A DNA stretch of 64,000 nucleotides from Sesamum alatum. Taxonomy: Eukaryota; Streptophyta; Magnoliopsida; Lamiales; Pedaliaceae. Of the stretch, positions 22,255 to 34,591 are shown piece after piece. The position numbers and the translations under genes were made by a program. The stretch spans positions 10,831,395 to 10,895,394 of the forward strand of contig JACGWO010000004.1 in NCBI GenBank assembly GCA_034509735.1, given 5' to 3'. Under the pieces are notes generated by a model. That model was given only the letters and a program-made list of their open reading frames with translations. It did no database searches and was not told where the DNA came from. Each line of letters begins with the position of its first letter. The first letter of the stretch is position 1.

Positions 22255-25205
22255 TTGTTTTATCAACAAAACCTCATAGTACTTGTGTACAAAGAGGCTA
22301 TGTTGAACTCTAACGACCTAACATCTTCTCTGGCTAGTGTTGTTACATCTCTTTTGCAGGATTATGAAGATGTCTTTCCGGATGAGATACCATCAGGTTT
22401 ACCACCAATTCGTGGGATCGAACATCAAATTGACTTCATGCCTGGAGCATCCTTACCAAACCGTCCAGCATACCGTACCAATCCCGAGGAGACTAAGGAG
22501 ATTCAAAGGCAAATCCAAGAGTTGATGGCCAAAGGTTATGTAAGGGAGATCCTTAGTCCTTGTGCAGTTCCGGTGTTGCTCGTGCCTAAGAAGGATGGCA
22601 CATGGCAGACGTGTGTTGATTGCCAAACCATTAACAACATAACGATAAGATATCGTCACCCTATTCCTAGGATAGATGATATGCTTGACGAGTTAAATGG
22701 TTTAACTATCTTTTCTAAAATTGATTTAAAAAGTGGTTATCAATGAAATTAGAATGAAAGAAGGAGATGAGTGGAAAACCCGCTTTCAAAACAAAACATG
22801 GGGCTTTATGAGTGGTTAGTTATGCTTTTGGACTTAGTAATGCACCTAGCACATTTATGAGATTGATGAATCATGTTTTGCGTGCATCTCTAGACAAATT
22901 TGTGGTAGTTTAGTGACATTCTTGTTTATAGTAGGACTTTGGAAGAACATGTAACACATCTAAATCAAGTCCTAGAGTTCTAAGAAAAGAAAAGTTATTT
23001 GGAAATCTGAAAAAGTGTGACTTTTGCACTAACAAAGTTGTTTTCCTTGGTTTTTGCTGTGAGTAGTGAAGGAATCACAGTTGATGAAGAAAAGGTCAAA
23101 GCTATTCATGATTGGCCAACCCCCACCACTATTGGAGAAGTGAGGAGCTTTTATGGACTCGCAAGCTTTTATAGGGCGATTTGTGAAGGACTTTAGCACC
23201 ATGGCAGCCCCATTGAACGAGTTAACAAAGAAGAATGTTCCATTCAAGTGGGGAAAAACACAAGAGAAAGCCTTTCAAACCATAAAAGAGAAGCTTACTC
23301 ATGCACCTTTGCTAGCCCTTCCCGACTTTGGTAAGACTTTTTGAAATTGAGTGTGATGCAAGTGGGATTGGCATAAGAGGAGTTCTTTTTGCAAGGAGGT
23401 AGACCGATTGCATATTTCAGCGAGAAGCTAAGTGGGCCGATACTTAACTACCCCACATATGACAAGGAGCTTTATGCATTGGTTAGAGTATTAGAAACTT
23501 GGCAACATTATTTGTGGCCAAAAGAGTTTGTGATACATTCTGATCATGAAGCACTCAAGTATATTAAAAGTCAAAGCAAGCTTAGCCGTCGACATGCCAA
23601 GTTGATAGAGTTTATTGAGTCGTTTCCATATGTGATCAAACACAAAGAAAGGTAAGGAGAAACATTATTGCTGATGGCACTTTCAAGAAGGTATGTTTTA
23701 CTTTCAATGTTAGATGCTAAAATTCTTGGGTTGAGTTCATCAAAAATCTGTATACTAATGATGTTGATTTTTGGTGAAGCATTTGGAACTGCAGCCCAAG
23801 CAACGAATGGGACAAATTCTATTTGCATGATGAGTTTTTATTTCGAGCCAACCAACTTTGTGTTCCTAATTGTTCTACTCGTTTGTTATTGTTAAAGGAA
23901 ACACATTCTGGGGGTTTGATGGGTCACTTTGGTATTTCTAAGACTTTGGGAGTCTTGAGTGAACACTTTTATTGGCCAAAGATGCGTAGAGAAGTTGAGA
24001 AGTTTGTGGAATAGTTTGTCATAAGGCAAAATCAAAGCTTATTTCTCATGGATTGTACATGCCCCTCCCTATTCCTAGTGTACCTTGGGAAGTTCAATGG
24101 ACTTCGTTTTGGGATTGCTTAGGTCTAAGAGGGGGAGAGATTCTATTTTTGTTGTTGTTGACAAGATTTTCCAAAAATGGCACACTTCATTGCATGCCAT
24201 AAAGTTGATGATGCCTCTAATATTGCTAATCTTTTCTTTCAGGAAGTTGTGAGGCTCCATGGTATGCCAAGAACTATAGTGTCTAATCGAGATGCCAAGT
24301 TCCTTAGCTACTTTTGGAAAAATTTGTGGGGCAAGCTTGGAACTAAGTTACCTTTCTCTACTACTTGTCATCCTCAAACCGACGGGCAAACCGAGGTGGT
24401 CAATAGGACACTTTCAACTTTGTTGCGAATAATTGTAAAGAAGAACTTGAGGAGTTGGGAAGAATGTCTACCGCACGTCGAGTTTGCTTACAATAGGGCT
24501 GTCCATTCTACTACTAAGTTTTCACCCTTTCAAATTATTTATGGGTTTAATCCTCTTGCACCTATTGATTTAACTCCTTTGCCTTTGCAGGAGAGAGTAA
24601 ACATGGATGGAAAGAAACGTGCTGAATTTGTTAAGCAAATCCATGAAAAGGCCAAAAGTAATATTGAGAGGATGACTCAATAGTATGTGAACCGTGTGAA
24701 CAAGGGAAGGAAATGAGTTATCTTTGAACCAGGGACTTAGTATGGTTGCATCTTAGAAAAGAGAGGTTTTCGGACAAAAGGAAGTCCAAGCTCATGCCAA
24801 GAGGGGATGGACCATTTCGAGTCCTTGAAAGGATCAATGACAATGCTTACAAGCTTGAATTGCCCGGTGAGTATGGAGTAAGTGCTACTTTTAATGTTTC
24901 TAATCTTTCTCCTTTTTATGATGCAGATAATGAAGAGTCGAGGACGACTCCTTTTCAAGATGGGGGGGGGGGGGGGGATGATGAGAACACCGAGGGCTTC
25001 CAACGAGCTCAAAGAAATTCAAGATCAATTGCACCAAGACTTAACCATTGGAAGTGGGCCAATGACAAGAGGAAGGTTGAAGAGAATGCAAGAAGCAATT
25101 CAAGCCCAATCCAACTTAATATTTGCTAATGGGATCAAGTCACAATTGGAGGCCCAACATGAGTGCTTAATTTCAATAATTCAAGCCCAAGGAAGCCCAT
25201 ATTAA
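22255..25205 (+). pseudogene. pol: pol region of CRM copy 2: reverse transcriptase, RNase H, integrase
   Basis: Reverse transcriptase begins near 22255 and includes the segment deleted in copy 1 (MAKGYVREILSPCAVPVL). The frame is damaged near 22742, and the catalytic YFDD codons are destroyed by a short deletion at ~22909-22914, leaving an in-frame TAG. RNase H follows (about 23340-23700, with [11 protein letters not shown] and [10 protein letters not shown]), then the integrase zinc-finger region (~23900-24030), the integrase core (VSNRDAKFL and [11 protein letters not shown], 24177-24600) and the C-terminal domain. A TAG at ~24681 and further indels interrupt it. The frame continues through the polypurine tract into the 3' LTR and stops near 25205 ([11 protein letters not shown]). 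Non-functional, but it keeps the full domain order that copy 1 has lost. Confidence 0.88.
24957..24978 (+). promoter_or_regulatory. Polypurine tract of CRM copy 2, with an expanded G run
   Basis: The tract directly before the 3' LTR contains 16 consecutive G (24962-24977), where copies 1 and 3 have a run of five G in a mixed A/G tract. The expansion adds glycine codons to the pol tail. It may be a mutation in the element or a sequencing or assembly artefact. Confidence 0.75.
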
Positions 25206-25811
25206 GAGCCCAAATTCGTCCAAGTGCAGCCAAGTGGTCAAAGAAGACTTCTTAATCACATTCAAAGTGCATTTATCACATACAATGCACCAATTTTTGG
25301 ATTCACATGGAAGACCATAACTTTTACTCGTTTTTTGACCAAGAATGCATAGTTTCTAGTCATATTTTGACTAATTATTGAATGTACATCCACCAAGGAG
25401 TCACTTGGGGATATGTGTGGTCAATTTGGAAGTGTTTTAGGCCTATAAAAGGCATGTATCAGCATGCAAACGGGAACAACCAAGAAGATATCAAAGTTTA
25501 AGAAATACTGAGAGAGTTCTCATATTTTGGAGAGTTTATATCCTATTTTCAGCTTTAGTGAAACCTTACTTTGTCAACCTAGCATATTAGGTTGGTGATT
25601 CAAATTCACAAAGCCCCCAATTCGTGCTCGACCCAAATGTGTCGTTGTGTGGATTGGTTTACTCGTGCTCGTGGTTGGTTGAATGTTCTAAGTAGCAGGT
25701 CACGTTCATATAACGTTGGTTGGCTATTTCCATTCCTCAGGTCACGGACCTTTTTATCCATTGCAAGCCTACGTCGTGAAGATTGGGCCACCCATGGTCA
25801 ATACCATATCA
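24979..25811 (+). repeat. 3' LTR of CRM copy 2
   Basis: 833 bp, TGATGAGAAC...CCATATCA, followed by the right target duplication cctag (25812-25816). TATA box at 25444-25452. The end of the pol frame occupies its first ~225 bp. Confidence 0.9.
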
Positions 25812-28800
25812 CCTAGTGCATTTTTATGTTAAATAAGATGAAGTCCTAGTCGTATAATCGAAGAGTGCCTTTAATATCTATGATTAGAGTCAATACGAAT
25901 ATATTTATAGCCAGAAATGAGTCATCTATCAGTCAGTGATAAGGACTGAAAACACAAGGTGTTTCCTACGATTGTGTTGAGTATTACGTATGTATCCGGA
26001 CGTACGATTGATTATGAAAGTTGACCAAGTCCTCGATATGGCAAAGATAAAAGTGCATTAGTGTCTAAATTTGTTTAAAGTAGTTTATCGTTGCGCAAAT
26101 GTACAAAGCCTAGTCAATGGCTCAAAATAGTGTTCCAGATGTAGCCCTAGTGTATTTTAATGTTGAATAAGATGGAGTCCTAGTCGTATAATTGAAGAGT
26201 GGCTTTAATATTGATTATTAGAGTTAATACGAATATATTTATAGCCAGAATGAGTCATCTATCAGTCAATGATAGGGCACTGAAAACAAAAGGTGTTTCC
26301 TACGATGGTGTTGAGTATTAGGCATGTATCCAGACGTACGACTGATTATGAAGGTTCTCCAAGCCCTGGATATGGCAGAGATAAAAGTGCATTAGTGTTT
26401 AAATTTGTTTAAAGGAGTTTGTCGTTGCGGAAATGTACAAAGCTGGGTCTATCCTCAAAAGAGTGTTCTAGATATAGTCCGACTGCATTTTCATGTTGAA
26501 TAACATGAAGTCCGTATAATCAAAGAGTGCCTTTAATATTGATTATTAGAGTCAATACCAATATATTAATAGCCAGAAATGAGTCATCTATAAGTCAATG
26601 ATAAGGACGGATAACACAAGGTGTTTCCTACGATTGTGTTGAGTATTAGGCATGTATCCAGACGTACGATTGATTATGAAGGTTCTCAAAGCCCTCGATA
26701 TAGCAAAGAAAAAAGTGCATTAGTGTCTAAATTGGTTTAAAGGAGTTTGTCGTTGCGCAAAGGTACAAAGTGCAATCCATGGCTCAAAAGAGTGTTCTAG
26801 ATGTAGTGCTAGTGCATTTTTATGTTGAATAAGATGCAGTCCTAGTCGTATAATCGAAGAGTGCCTTTAATATCAATTATTAGAGTAATTACGAATTTAT
26901 TTATAGCCGGACATGAGTCATCTATCAGTCAATGATAAGGACTGATAACACAAGGTGTTTCCTACGATTGTGTTGAGTATTACGCATGTATCCGGAGGTA
27001 CGATTGATTATGAAGGTTATCCAAGCCCTCGATATGGCAAAGATAAAAGTGCATTAGTGTCTAAAATTTGTTTAAAGTAGTTTGTCGTTGCGCAAAGGTA
27101 TAAAGCTGAGTCCATGGTTCAAAAGAGTGTTCTAGATGTAGTCCTAGTGCATTTTTATGTTGAAATAACATGGAGTCCTAGTCGTTTAATCGAGGAGTGG
27201 CTTTAATATTGAATATTAGAGTCAATACGAATATATTTATAGCCAGAAATTAGTCATCTATCAGTCAATGATAAGGACTGAAAACACAAGGTGTTTCCTA
27301 TGATTGTGTTGAGTACTAGTCATGTATCCTGACGTACGATTTATTACGAAAGTTGACCAAGCCCTCGATATGGCAAAGATAAAAGTGCATTAGTGTCTAA
27401 ATTTGTTTGTAAAGCAGTTGTCGTTGCGCAAATGTACAAAGCTGAGTCCATGGCTCAAAATAGTGTTCCAGATGTAGTCCTAGTGCATTTTTATGTTGAA
27501 AAAGATGGAGTCCTAGTAGTATAATCGAAGAGTGGCTTTAATATTGATTATTAGAGTCAATACGAATATATTTATAGCCAGAAATATGTTATCTATCAGT
27601 CAGTGATAAGGACTGAAACCACAAGGTGTTTCCTACGATTGTGTTGAGTATTAGGCATGTATCCGGACGTACGACTGATTATGAAGGTTCTCCAAGCCCT
27701 GGATATGGCAAAGATAAAAGTGCATTAGTGTCTAAATTTGTTTAAAGGAGTTTGTCGTTGCGCAAAGGTACAAAGCTGAGGCCATCCTCAAAAGAGTGTT
27801 CTAGATGTAGTCCTATTGTATTTTTATATTGAATAACATGAAGTCCTAGGCGTGTAATCGAAGAGTGCCTTTAATATTGATTATTAGAGTCAATACGAAT
27901 ATATTATAGCCAAAAATGAGTCATCTATAAGATCAATAATAAGGACTGATAACACAATGTGTTTCGTATGATTGTGTTGAGTATTAGGCATGTATCCGGA
28001 CGTACGATTGATTATGAAGGTTCTCCAAGCCCTCGATATGGCAAAGATAAAAGTGTATTAGTGTCTAAATTCGTTTGAAGGAGTTTGTCGTTGCGCAAAA
28101 GGTACAAAGTGGAGTCCATGGCTCAAAAGAGTGTTATAGATGTAGTGCTAGTGCATTTTTATGTTGAATAAGATAACAGTCCTAGTCGTATAATCGAAGA
28201 GTGCCTTTAATATCAATTATTAGAGTAATTACGAATTTATTTATAGCCGGACCTGAGTCATCTATCGGTCAATGATAAGGACTAATAACACAAGGTGTTT
28301 CCTACGATTGTGTTGAGTATTACATGTATCCGGAGGTACGATTGATTATGAAGGTTATCCAAGCCCTCGATATGGCAAAGATAAAAGTGCATTAGTGTCT
28401 AAATTTGTTTAAAGTAGTTAGTCGTTGCGCAAAGGTACAAAGCTGAGTCCATGGTTCAAAAGAGTGTTCTAAGATGTAGTCCTAGTGCATTTTTATGTTG
28501 AATAACATGGAGTCCTAGTCGTTTTAATCGAGGAGTGGCTTTAATATTGAATATTAGAGTCAATACGAATATTATTTATAGCCAAAAATGAGTCATCTAT
28601 AAGTCAATAATAAGGACTGATAACACAAGGTGTTTCGTATGATTGTGTTGAGTATTAGGCATGTATCCGGACGTACGATTGATTATGAAGGTTCTCCAAG
28701 CCCTCAATATGGCAAAGATAAAAGTGCATTAGTGTCTAAATTCGTTTAAAGGAGTTTGTCCATTGCACAAAGGTACAAAGTGGAGTCTATGGCTCAAAAA

Positions 28801-30723
28801 AGTGTTATAGATGTAGTGCTAGTGCATTTTATGTTGAATAAGATGCAGTCCTCGTCGTGTAATCGAAGAGTGCCTTTTAATATTAATTTTAGAGGCAATA
28901 CGAATATATATTTATATCCGGAAATGAGTTTATCTATCAGTCAATGATAAGGACTGATAACACAAGGTATTTCCTACGAATGTGTTGAGTATTACGCATG
29001 TATCCGGACGTACGATTGATTATGAAGGTTCTCCAAGCCCTCGATATGGCAAAGATAAAAGTGCATTAGTATCTAAATTGGTTTAAAGGTACAAAGTGGA
29101 ATCCATGCTCAAAAGAGTGTTCTAGATGTAGTGCTAGTGCATTTTTATGTTGCATAAGACGCAGTCTAGTCGTATAATCAAAGAGATAAGATGGAGTCCT
29201 AGTCATATAATCGAAGAGTGGCTTTAATATTGACTCTTACAGCCAATACGAAATATATATATAGCAAAAATGAGTTTATCTATCAGTCAATGATAAGGTA
29301 CTGAAAGCACAAGATGTGTACTACGATTGTGTTGAGTATTAGGCATGTATCCGGACGTACGATTGATTATGAAGGTTCTCCAAGCCTTGATATGGGGAAA
29401 GATAAAAGTGCATTAGTGTCTAAACTTGGTTAAAGGTGTTTGTCGTTGCGCAAAGGTACAAAGCTGAGTCCATGGCTCAAAAGAGCCTTTCTAGATGTAG
29501 TCCTAGTGCATTTTTATGTTGAATAAGATGGAGTCCTAGTCATATAATCGAAGAGTGGCATTAATATTGACTATTACAGCCCAATACGAATATATATATA
29601 GCAAAAAATGATTCATCTATCAGTCAATGATAAGGACTGAAAACACAAGGTGTTTCCACCGATTATGTTGAGTATTAGGCATGTATCTGGACGTAACAAT
29701 TGATTACGAAGGTTGACCAAGCCCTCGATATGGCAACGAAAAAAAGAGGAATAAGTGTCTAAATTTGTTTAAAGGAGTTTGTCGTTGTGCAAAGGTACAA
29801 AGCCGAGTCCATGGCTCAAAAGAGTGTTTTATATGTAGTCATAGTGCATTTAATGTTGAATAACATGGAGTCCTAGTCATATAATCGAAGAGTGGCTTTA
29901 ATATTGATTATTAGAGTCAATACGAAATATATTTATAGCAAAAAATAAGTCAATCTATTAGTCATGATAAGGACTGAAAGCTCAAGCTGTTTTCCTACGA
30001 TTGTGTTGAGTATTAGGCATGTATCCGGACGTGCGATTGATTATAAAAGGTTCTCCAAAGCACTCGATATGGCAAAGATAAAAGTGCATTAGTGTCTAAA
30101 CTAGTTTAAAGGAGTTTGTCGCTGCGCAAAGGTACAAAGCTGAGTCCATGGCTCAAAAGAGTGTTCTAGATGTAGCCGTAGTGCATTTTTATTTTGAATA
30201 AGATGGAGTCCTAGTCGTATAATTGAAAAGTGGCTTTAATATTGATTATTAGAGTCAATACGAATTTATTTATAGCCAGAATGAGTCATCTATCAGTCAA
30301 TGATAAGGACTGAAAACATGGAGAACAAAGATGAGTCCATGCCTCAATGATAAGGTACAAAGATGAGTCCATGGCTCAAAAGAGTGTTCTCGATGTAGTC
30401 CTAGTGCAATTTAATGTTGAATAACATGGAGTCAATACGAATATATTTAATATTGATTATTAGAGTCAATACGAATATATTTATAGCCAAAACTGAGTCA
30501 TCTATCAATCAATGATATGGACCGAAAGCACAAGGTGTTTCCTAAGATTGTGTTGAGTACTAGGCATGTATCCGGACGTACGATTGATTATGAAGGTTCA
30601 CCATGTCCTCGATATGGCAAAGAAAAGTGCATTAGTGTCTAAATATGTTTTAAAGGAGTTTGTCGTTGCACAAAGGTACAAAGCTGAGTCCATGGCTCGA
30701 AAGAGTGTTTTAGATGTAGTCCT
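25812..30723. repeat. Satellite array, block 3
   Basis: About 15 monomers with many single-base indels and no clear six-monomer order. Local duplications are visible: the monomer with ttcgtatgattgtg and gtgttatagatgtagtgct occurs near 27960-28160 and again near 28630-28830. Around 30310-30480 the monomer is rearranged (repeated gagtccatg/caatgataagg pieces). The block ends inside a monomer at gatgtagtcct, where LINE copy 2 begins. Confidence 0.93.
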
Positions 30724-30941
30724 GGAGTTTGAGGACTCTCCAGCTTGCACTCTTGTGCATTCCCCCAGCCCCTTATGATCGCCCCCCTCGGGCTTCCGCC
30801 GACGGCTTGACTCCTCTCCCTGACGGGAACATTGAGAGCATCCCCACCCATAATCCATTTGATGCTCTCGGTGAGCTACCACTTGATGTTGATTTGACCT
30901 CTCCGGGCCCTAAACAGACGCAGCCCGCCGCAAGGTTACAA
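30724..30941 (+). pseudogene. LINE ORF1 C-terminal remnant (copy 2)
   Basis: Reads IESIPTHNPFDALGELPLD and continues without a stop into the ORF2 start region (ARLQMIRAAAWNVRGLNR). The homologous piece in LINE copy 3 (THNPFDALNEIPLEADL, ~47950) lies downstream of the ORF1 zinc knuckle, so this is the end of ORF1. Everything upstream has been lost by 5' truncation. Confidence 0.65.
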
Positions 30942-33900
30942 ATGATTAGAGCAGCCGCTTGGAACGTGCGGGGTCTTAACCGCCAAGACCACGAACAAGC
31001 TGTTGCTTCGCTTGTCCATTGAATTTCGACTCCATCTTATTGGTCTCCTAGAAAACAAGGGTCTCCCACCCCAATATTAATCGAATAAAGGTACACTTAC
31101 TCCCCAATTGGAGTTGGTTTAATTGACTATTCTGGGCCCGGTAACCGTTTATGGATTGCGTGGAACAATTCTGAACTTGATATTGATGTTGTTGACTCTG
31201 GGACCCCAATTTTGTGCATTGTCGCGTCACCATGCGTTGCTCGCATGATTCCTGCTTTATTACCTTTTGCTTACGGTGCAAATGATGCTATCGCTCGCCG
31301 CGATCTCTGGTCTAAACTGTATGAACTCTCTTTATCTACTGTTGCTTTTTCCTCTGGCTTGTCCTTGGCGACTTCAATGCAGTTATTGACTTGAGTGAAG
31401 TCTGTGTGTGTTTCGGGGGACATCCGAATGGGTATGGAGGAATTTTGGCAATTGTATCTCCTGCTTCCGGTTTACTTCACCTCCCCACCTCCGGTGCGCG
31501 CTTCACTTGGCATAAATTGCAGTGACGGGGCACGCAGCCTTTGGAAGCGCCTTGACTGAGCTCTGGCTAATGATGATTGGATCTCCAAATGGCCTGGATC
31601 ATCTGTTTTAAATGTTGCACACCCCGGACTTTCAGATCAATTCTCCTCTTGTTCATTCAGGGACATGCTCCTCCCCCCCCCCCCCCGTCCACCATGTTCC
31701 GATTTGACAACTACTTATTGCTTGTCATGGTTTTCTTTCGGAAGTTGGTAAGACTTGGGTTGCTCCTATTCATGGGACTTCTTTGTACTTCAGTCACGAG
31801 GAAACTTAAGCTCCTCAAACCTACTTTTCGTCGTATGAGGAAGGAAAAGGGTGACTTATCAGCCAATGTCAAAATGGCTATGGAAATTCCTATCTATTGT
31901 GCAGACTCACTTGATCCGACTTCGGCACCAACCTCTCCTCCTGCAAGATTGAGCGCCTGTGCAAAATCCTTGTTACTCGTGCTACCTTTCTCGAATTGGA
32001 AATGCTTAAACAAAGATAAAAAATGCTTTGGCTTAAAGGGGGTGATGATTGCTCGGATTTATTCTTCCCGGAAAGTGGCTGCACGACGTTCAGCGCTTCG
32101 TGTCTTTCCAAATCCACAATAAATGACGGGACTCTTCTCACTTCTCCGAATGAGGTGCAGTCCGAATTCGTTGAGCTTTTATGAGCGCTTACTTGGGGGC
32201 CCTAGAAGACGATCCACTATCTCTCTGAGCCACTTGGTTCCATTCCTTCGCTATTCTATCCCTGATGAGCTAACCTCTGGAATGACCCGGCCGGTTAACA
32301 CACGGTGACATCAAATCGGCTCTCTTTGACATTCCGGATGATAAATCTCCTGGTCCTGATGGCTTCTCATCTGCCTTCTTCAAAGCTGCTTGGCCCATTA
32401 TTGGTGATGAATTTGTTGCTGCTGTTCGGGAATTCTTCTTCTCCGGTAGAATTCTAAAGCAAATAAATGCCACCATCATTACACTTGTCCAAAAGTTCAA
32501 CTCCCGGGTTTGTGAACGACTTTCGCCCAATCTCTTGCTGTAATATCCTCTACAAGGTCATCTCTAAGATCATTGTTCAGCGCATCAAGCCAGTCCTTGA
32601 ACACATTATCAGCCCGTCACAAAATGCCTTTGTTCCTGGAAGAAGAATTTCAGACAACATCCTTCTTGCCCAAGAACTATTCAGCGGGTACAACCGGAAA
32701 AAATGGTCCCCCCAGAGCCGCAATTAAAGTTGACCTTCGGAAAGCTTTTGACTCTCTCGAGTAGGACTTTATTATTGTTGTACTACGACTATTCCAATTC
32801 CCAGATATCCTCATTACATGGATTGAGGAATGCATTACCACCACTTCATTCTCCATTTGCCTTAACGGTGAGCCCCACGGATTTTTTCAAGGTAGTAGGG
32901 GACTTCGACAGGGAGATCCACGCTCCCCTACCCTCTTCGTCTTATGCATGGAAGTCTTTCATCTCCAGCTCCAAAAAAATCCATTGCTGAAAAACCCTTT
33001 GCATTCCACCCGCAATGCAAGGAACTTGGCCTCCTCTGTCTCTCCTTTGCTGATGACCTTATCCTCTTTTGCCGTGCGGAAGCCCCTCGATCCAGGTTTT
33101 CAGCGATGCCCTGGAATGGTTATCTATTGCCTCAGGCCTTCAGGTGAACCGTGACAAAAGTCAACTTATCCTCTCCAAGTCAGTTGAACCCCTGCGCCCA
33201 GATCTCCATCATATTCTTGGTTTTCAAGTTGGAGTTCTCCCTCTCAAATACCTTGGTCTTCCCCTCCTGCACTCCCGTCTCACTTTACATAACTGTCAAC
33301 CTTTGCTCCAAAAGATTGACAAGCGTATCGCGGGCTGGGGGGGTATCCCCCTCTCTTTTGCAGGAAGAGTCCAACTCATTAAATCGGTCCTCTCTTCTCT
33401 TCACACCTATTGGAGCTCGGCGTTCTTCCTTCCAAAAGAAGTCATTAAAATTATCGAGAAGAAATTCCGTAAATTCTTAATGGCAAGGGCATTCTGATAG
33501 AGGTTATGCAAAAGTTGCTTGGGATCAAGTGTGTCGGCCAAAAGATGAGGGAGGTCTTGGAATTCGACCTATTGCTCCCTTAAACCAATCCCTTATGATC
33601 CGGCATTTATGGATGTCCTTCAGCGCTCCCCCCACTCAATTTGGGCTCAATGGATTTGGCAATATCGACTTAGGAAAGCAACTATTTGGACCATCTCCCC
33701 GACTATTGGGTCTTGGAGTTGGCGTAAAATGATTTGACTTCGTCATTTCCTACTCAAGGGGGTTCGTTTTCAGATTGGGTTGGACCTCAATTCCAACTTT
33801 GGCAGGACCCTTGGCACCCCCTGGGTGTTCTCATTCACCGATTCCCCCGGGGTCCCGCCATCACCGGCATCCCACTCGATGCATCTTTGGGGTCTGTCAT

Positions 33901-34591
33901 CCGATCGGGGCAATGGAACTGGTCTATCACAAATTTTGAGCTTTTTGATGTCTTGGCTGCTCTCCCTCAGATCTCCCCTGGACCATCTCGGATTCTTTGG
34001 AGCTCCCTTAACGGTACACTCTCTAACTCGGATGCTCTAAGCATCTTCCAACCCCCCGGACCGAAGGTGGAGTGGTCTTCCTTATTCCATGGCCCTTTCC
34101 GCATTCACCGAAATCTTTTTATTCTGTGGCTTGCTATTAGAGAGCGTCTCTCTACCATGGATAAGCCTTGGTGCCCACCGGATTCTTGGGAGTGCATCCT
34201 CTGTAACTCTGGAATGGCTGAGAGCCACGCTCACCTCTTCTTCGAATGCACTTTCTCCTGGAGATGCCTTTCCCTCCTTAGACAGCATACCAAAATCCAA
34301 TGGCCTCATCCTTCGTGGAGTTTAGGCATCAGATGGGCCTCCACTCGATGGCGCGGGAAACATCTCATTAACGCAGCATACCGTGCCACCCTTGCCTCGC
34401 TTGTTTATCACATTTGGCGTGAGCGTAATACTCGTAGATTCCAAAACTCCTCCCTTTCAGTCAATGCTTTGGTGGATCTTGTTCTTGAGCAGGTACGCAC
34501 ACACATCTGCGGAGATGACTTGAAGCCCACGCTTCAAACTTTTGCCCTCTTCCGCCTTTGGCGTATCCCATGGAGCCACCCTGTTGAATAA
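30942..34591 (+). pseudogene. LINE ORF2 (copy 2): endonuclease, reverse transcriptase, zf-RVT
   Basis: Would nick target DNA and reverse-transcribe the LINE RNA. The endonuclease/exonuclease/phosphatase domain starts at the ATG at 30942 with AAWNVRGLNR, but a TGA follows at ~31020. Later endonuclease parts are frameshifted, and the usual SDHSPL motif near 31636 is altered. Reverse transcriptase motifs appear in different frames: DDKSPGPDGFS (~32340), NAFVPGRRISDNILLAQEL (~32620), KVDLRKAFDSLE (~32728, followed by a TAG), LRQGDP (~32900) and SFADDLILFC (~33045). The zf-RVT-like domain (CPPDSWECILCNSG) ends in LWRIPWSHPVE at 34591. A poly-C run of about 16 lies at 31673-31688. At least six frame breaks make it inactive. 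Confidence 0.88.

Larger units (their letters stand above)
18559..22260 (+). pseudogene. gag: gag and protease region of CRM copy 2, interrupted by a LINE
   Basis: Starts at the ATG at 18559 (MTENRDKGVV) but hits a stop after 12 codons because of a small deletion. The homologous frame resumes at ~18583 and runs to a TGA at ~19126 that replaces a Trp codon. The gag domain continues from 19135 to 19491, where LINE copy 1 is inserted, and resumes at 21319 after the 13-bp target duplication. The zinc knuckle (CFKCQGRGHIASEC) is near 21438. A TGA near 21692 precedes the protease motif IIDGGSCCNVAS (~21709) and ILLGRPWQF. The Lys/Glu-rich linker (~22070-22240) has further indels. In copy 2 the linker runs into the pol frame, supporting one original gag-pol polyprotein. 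Confidence 0.88.
17043..25811 (+). mobile_element. CRM-type Ty3/gypsy retrotransposon, copy 2, LTR to LTR
   Basis: 8,769 bp, including a nested LINE of about 1.8 kb. The two LTRs (17043-17871 and 24979-25811) start TGATGAG and end ATATCA, and are flanked by the same 5 bp, CCTAG (17038-17042 and 25812-25816), the target duplication expected of an LTR retrotransposon. Primer-binding site, leader, gag, protease, reverse transcriptase, RNase H, integrase and polypurine tract are in the expected Ty3/gypsy order. Several stops and frameshifts, and loss of the reverse transcriptase active site, make it non-autonomous. The LTRs differ at scattered positions, so the insertion is not recent; dating needs an alignment. 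Confidence 0.95.
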
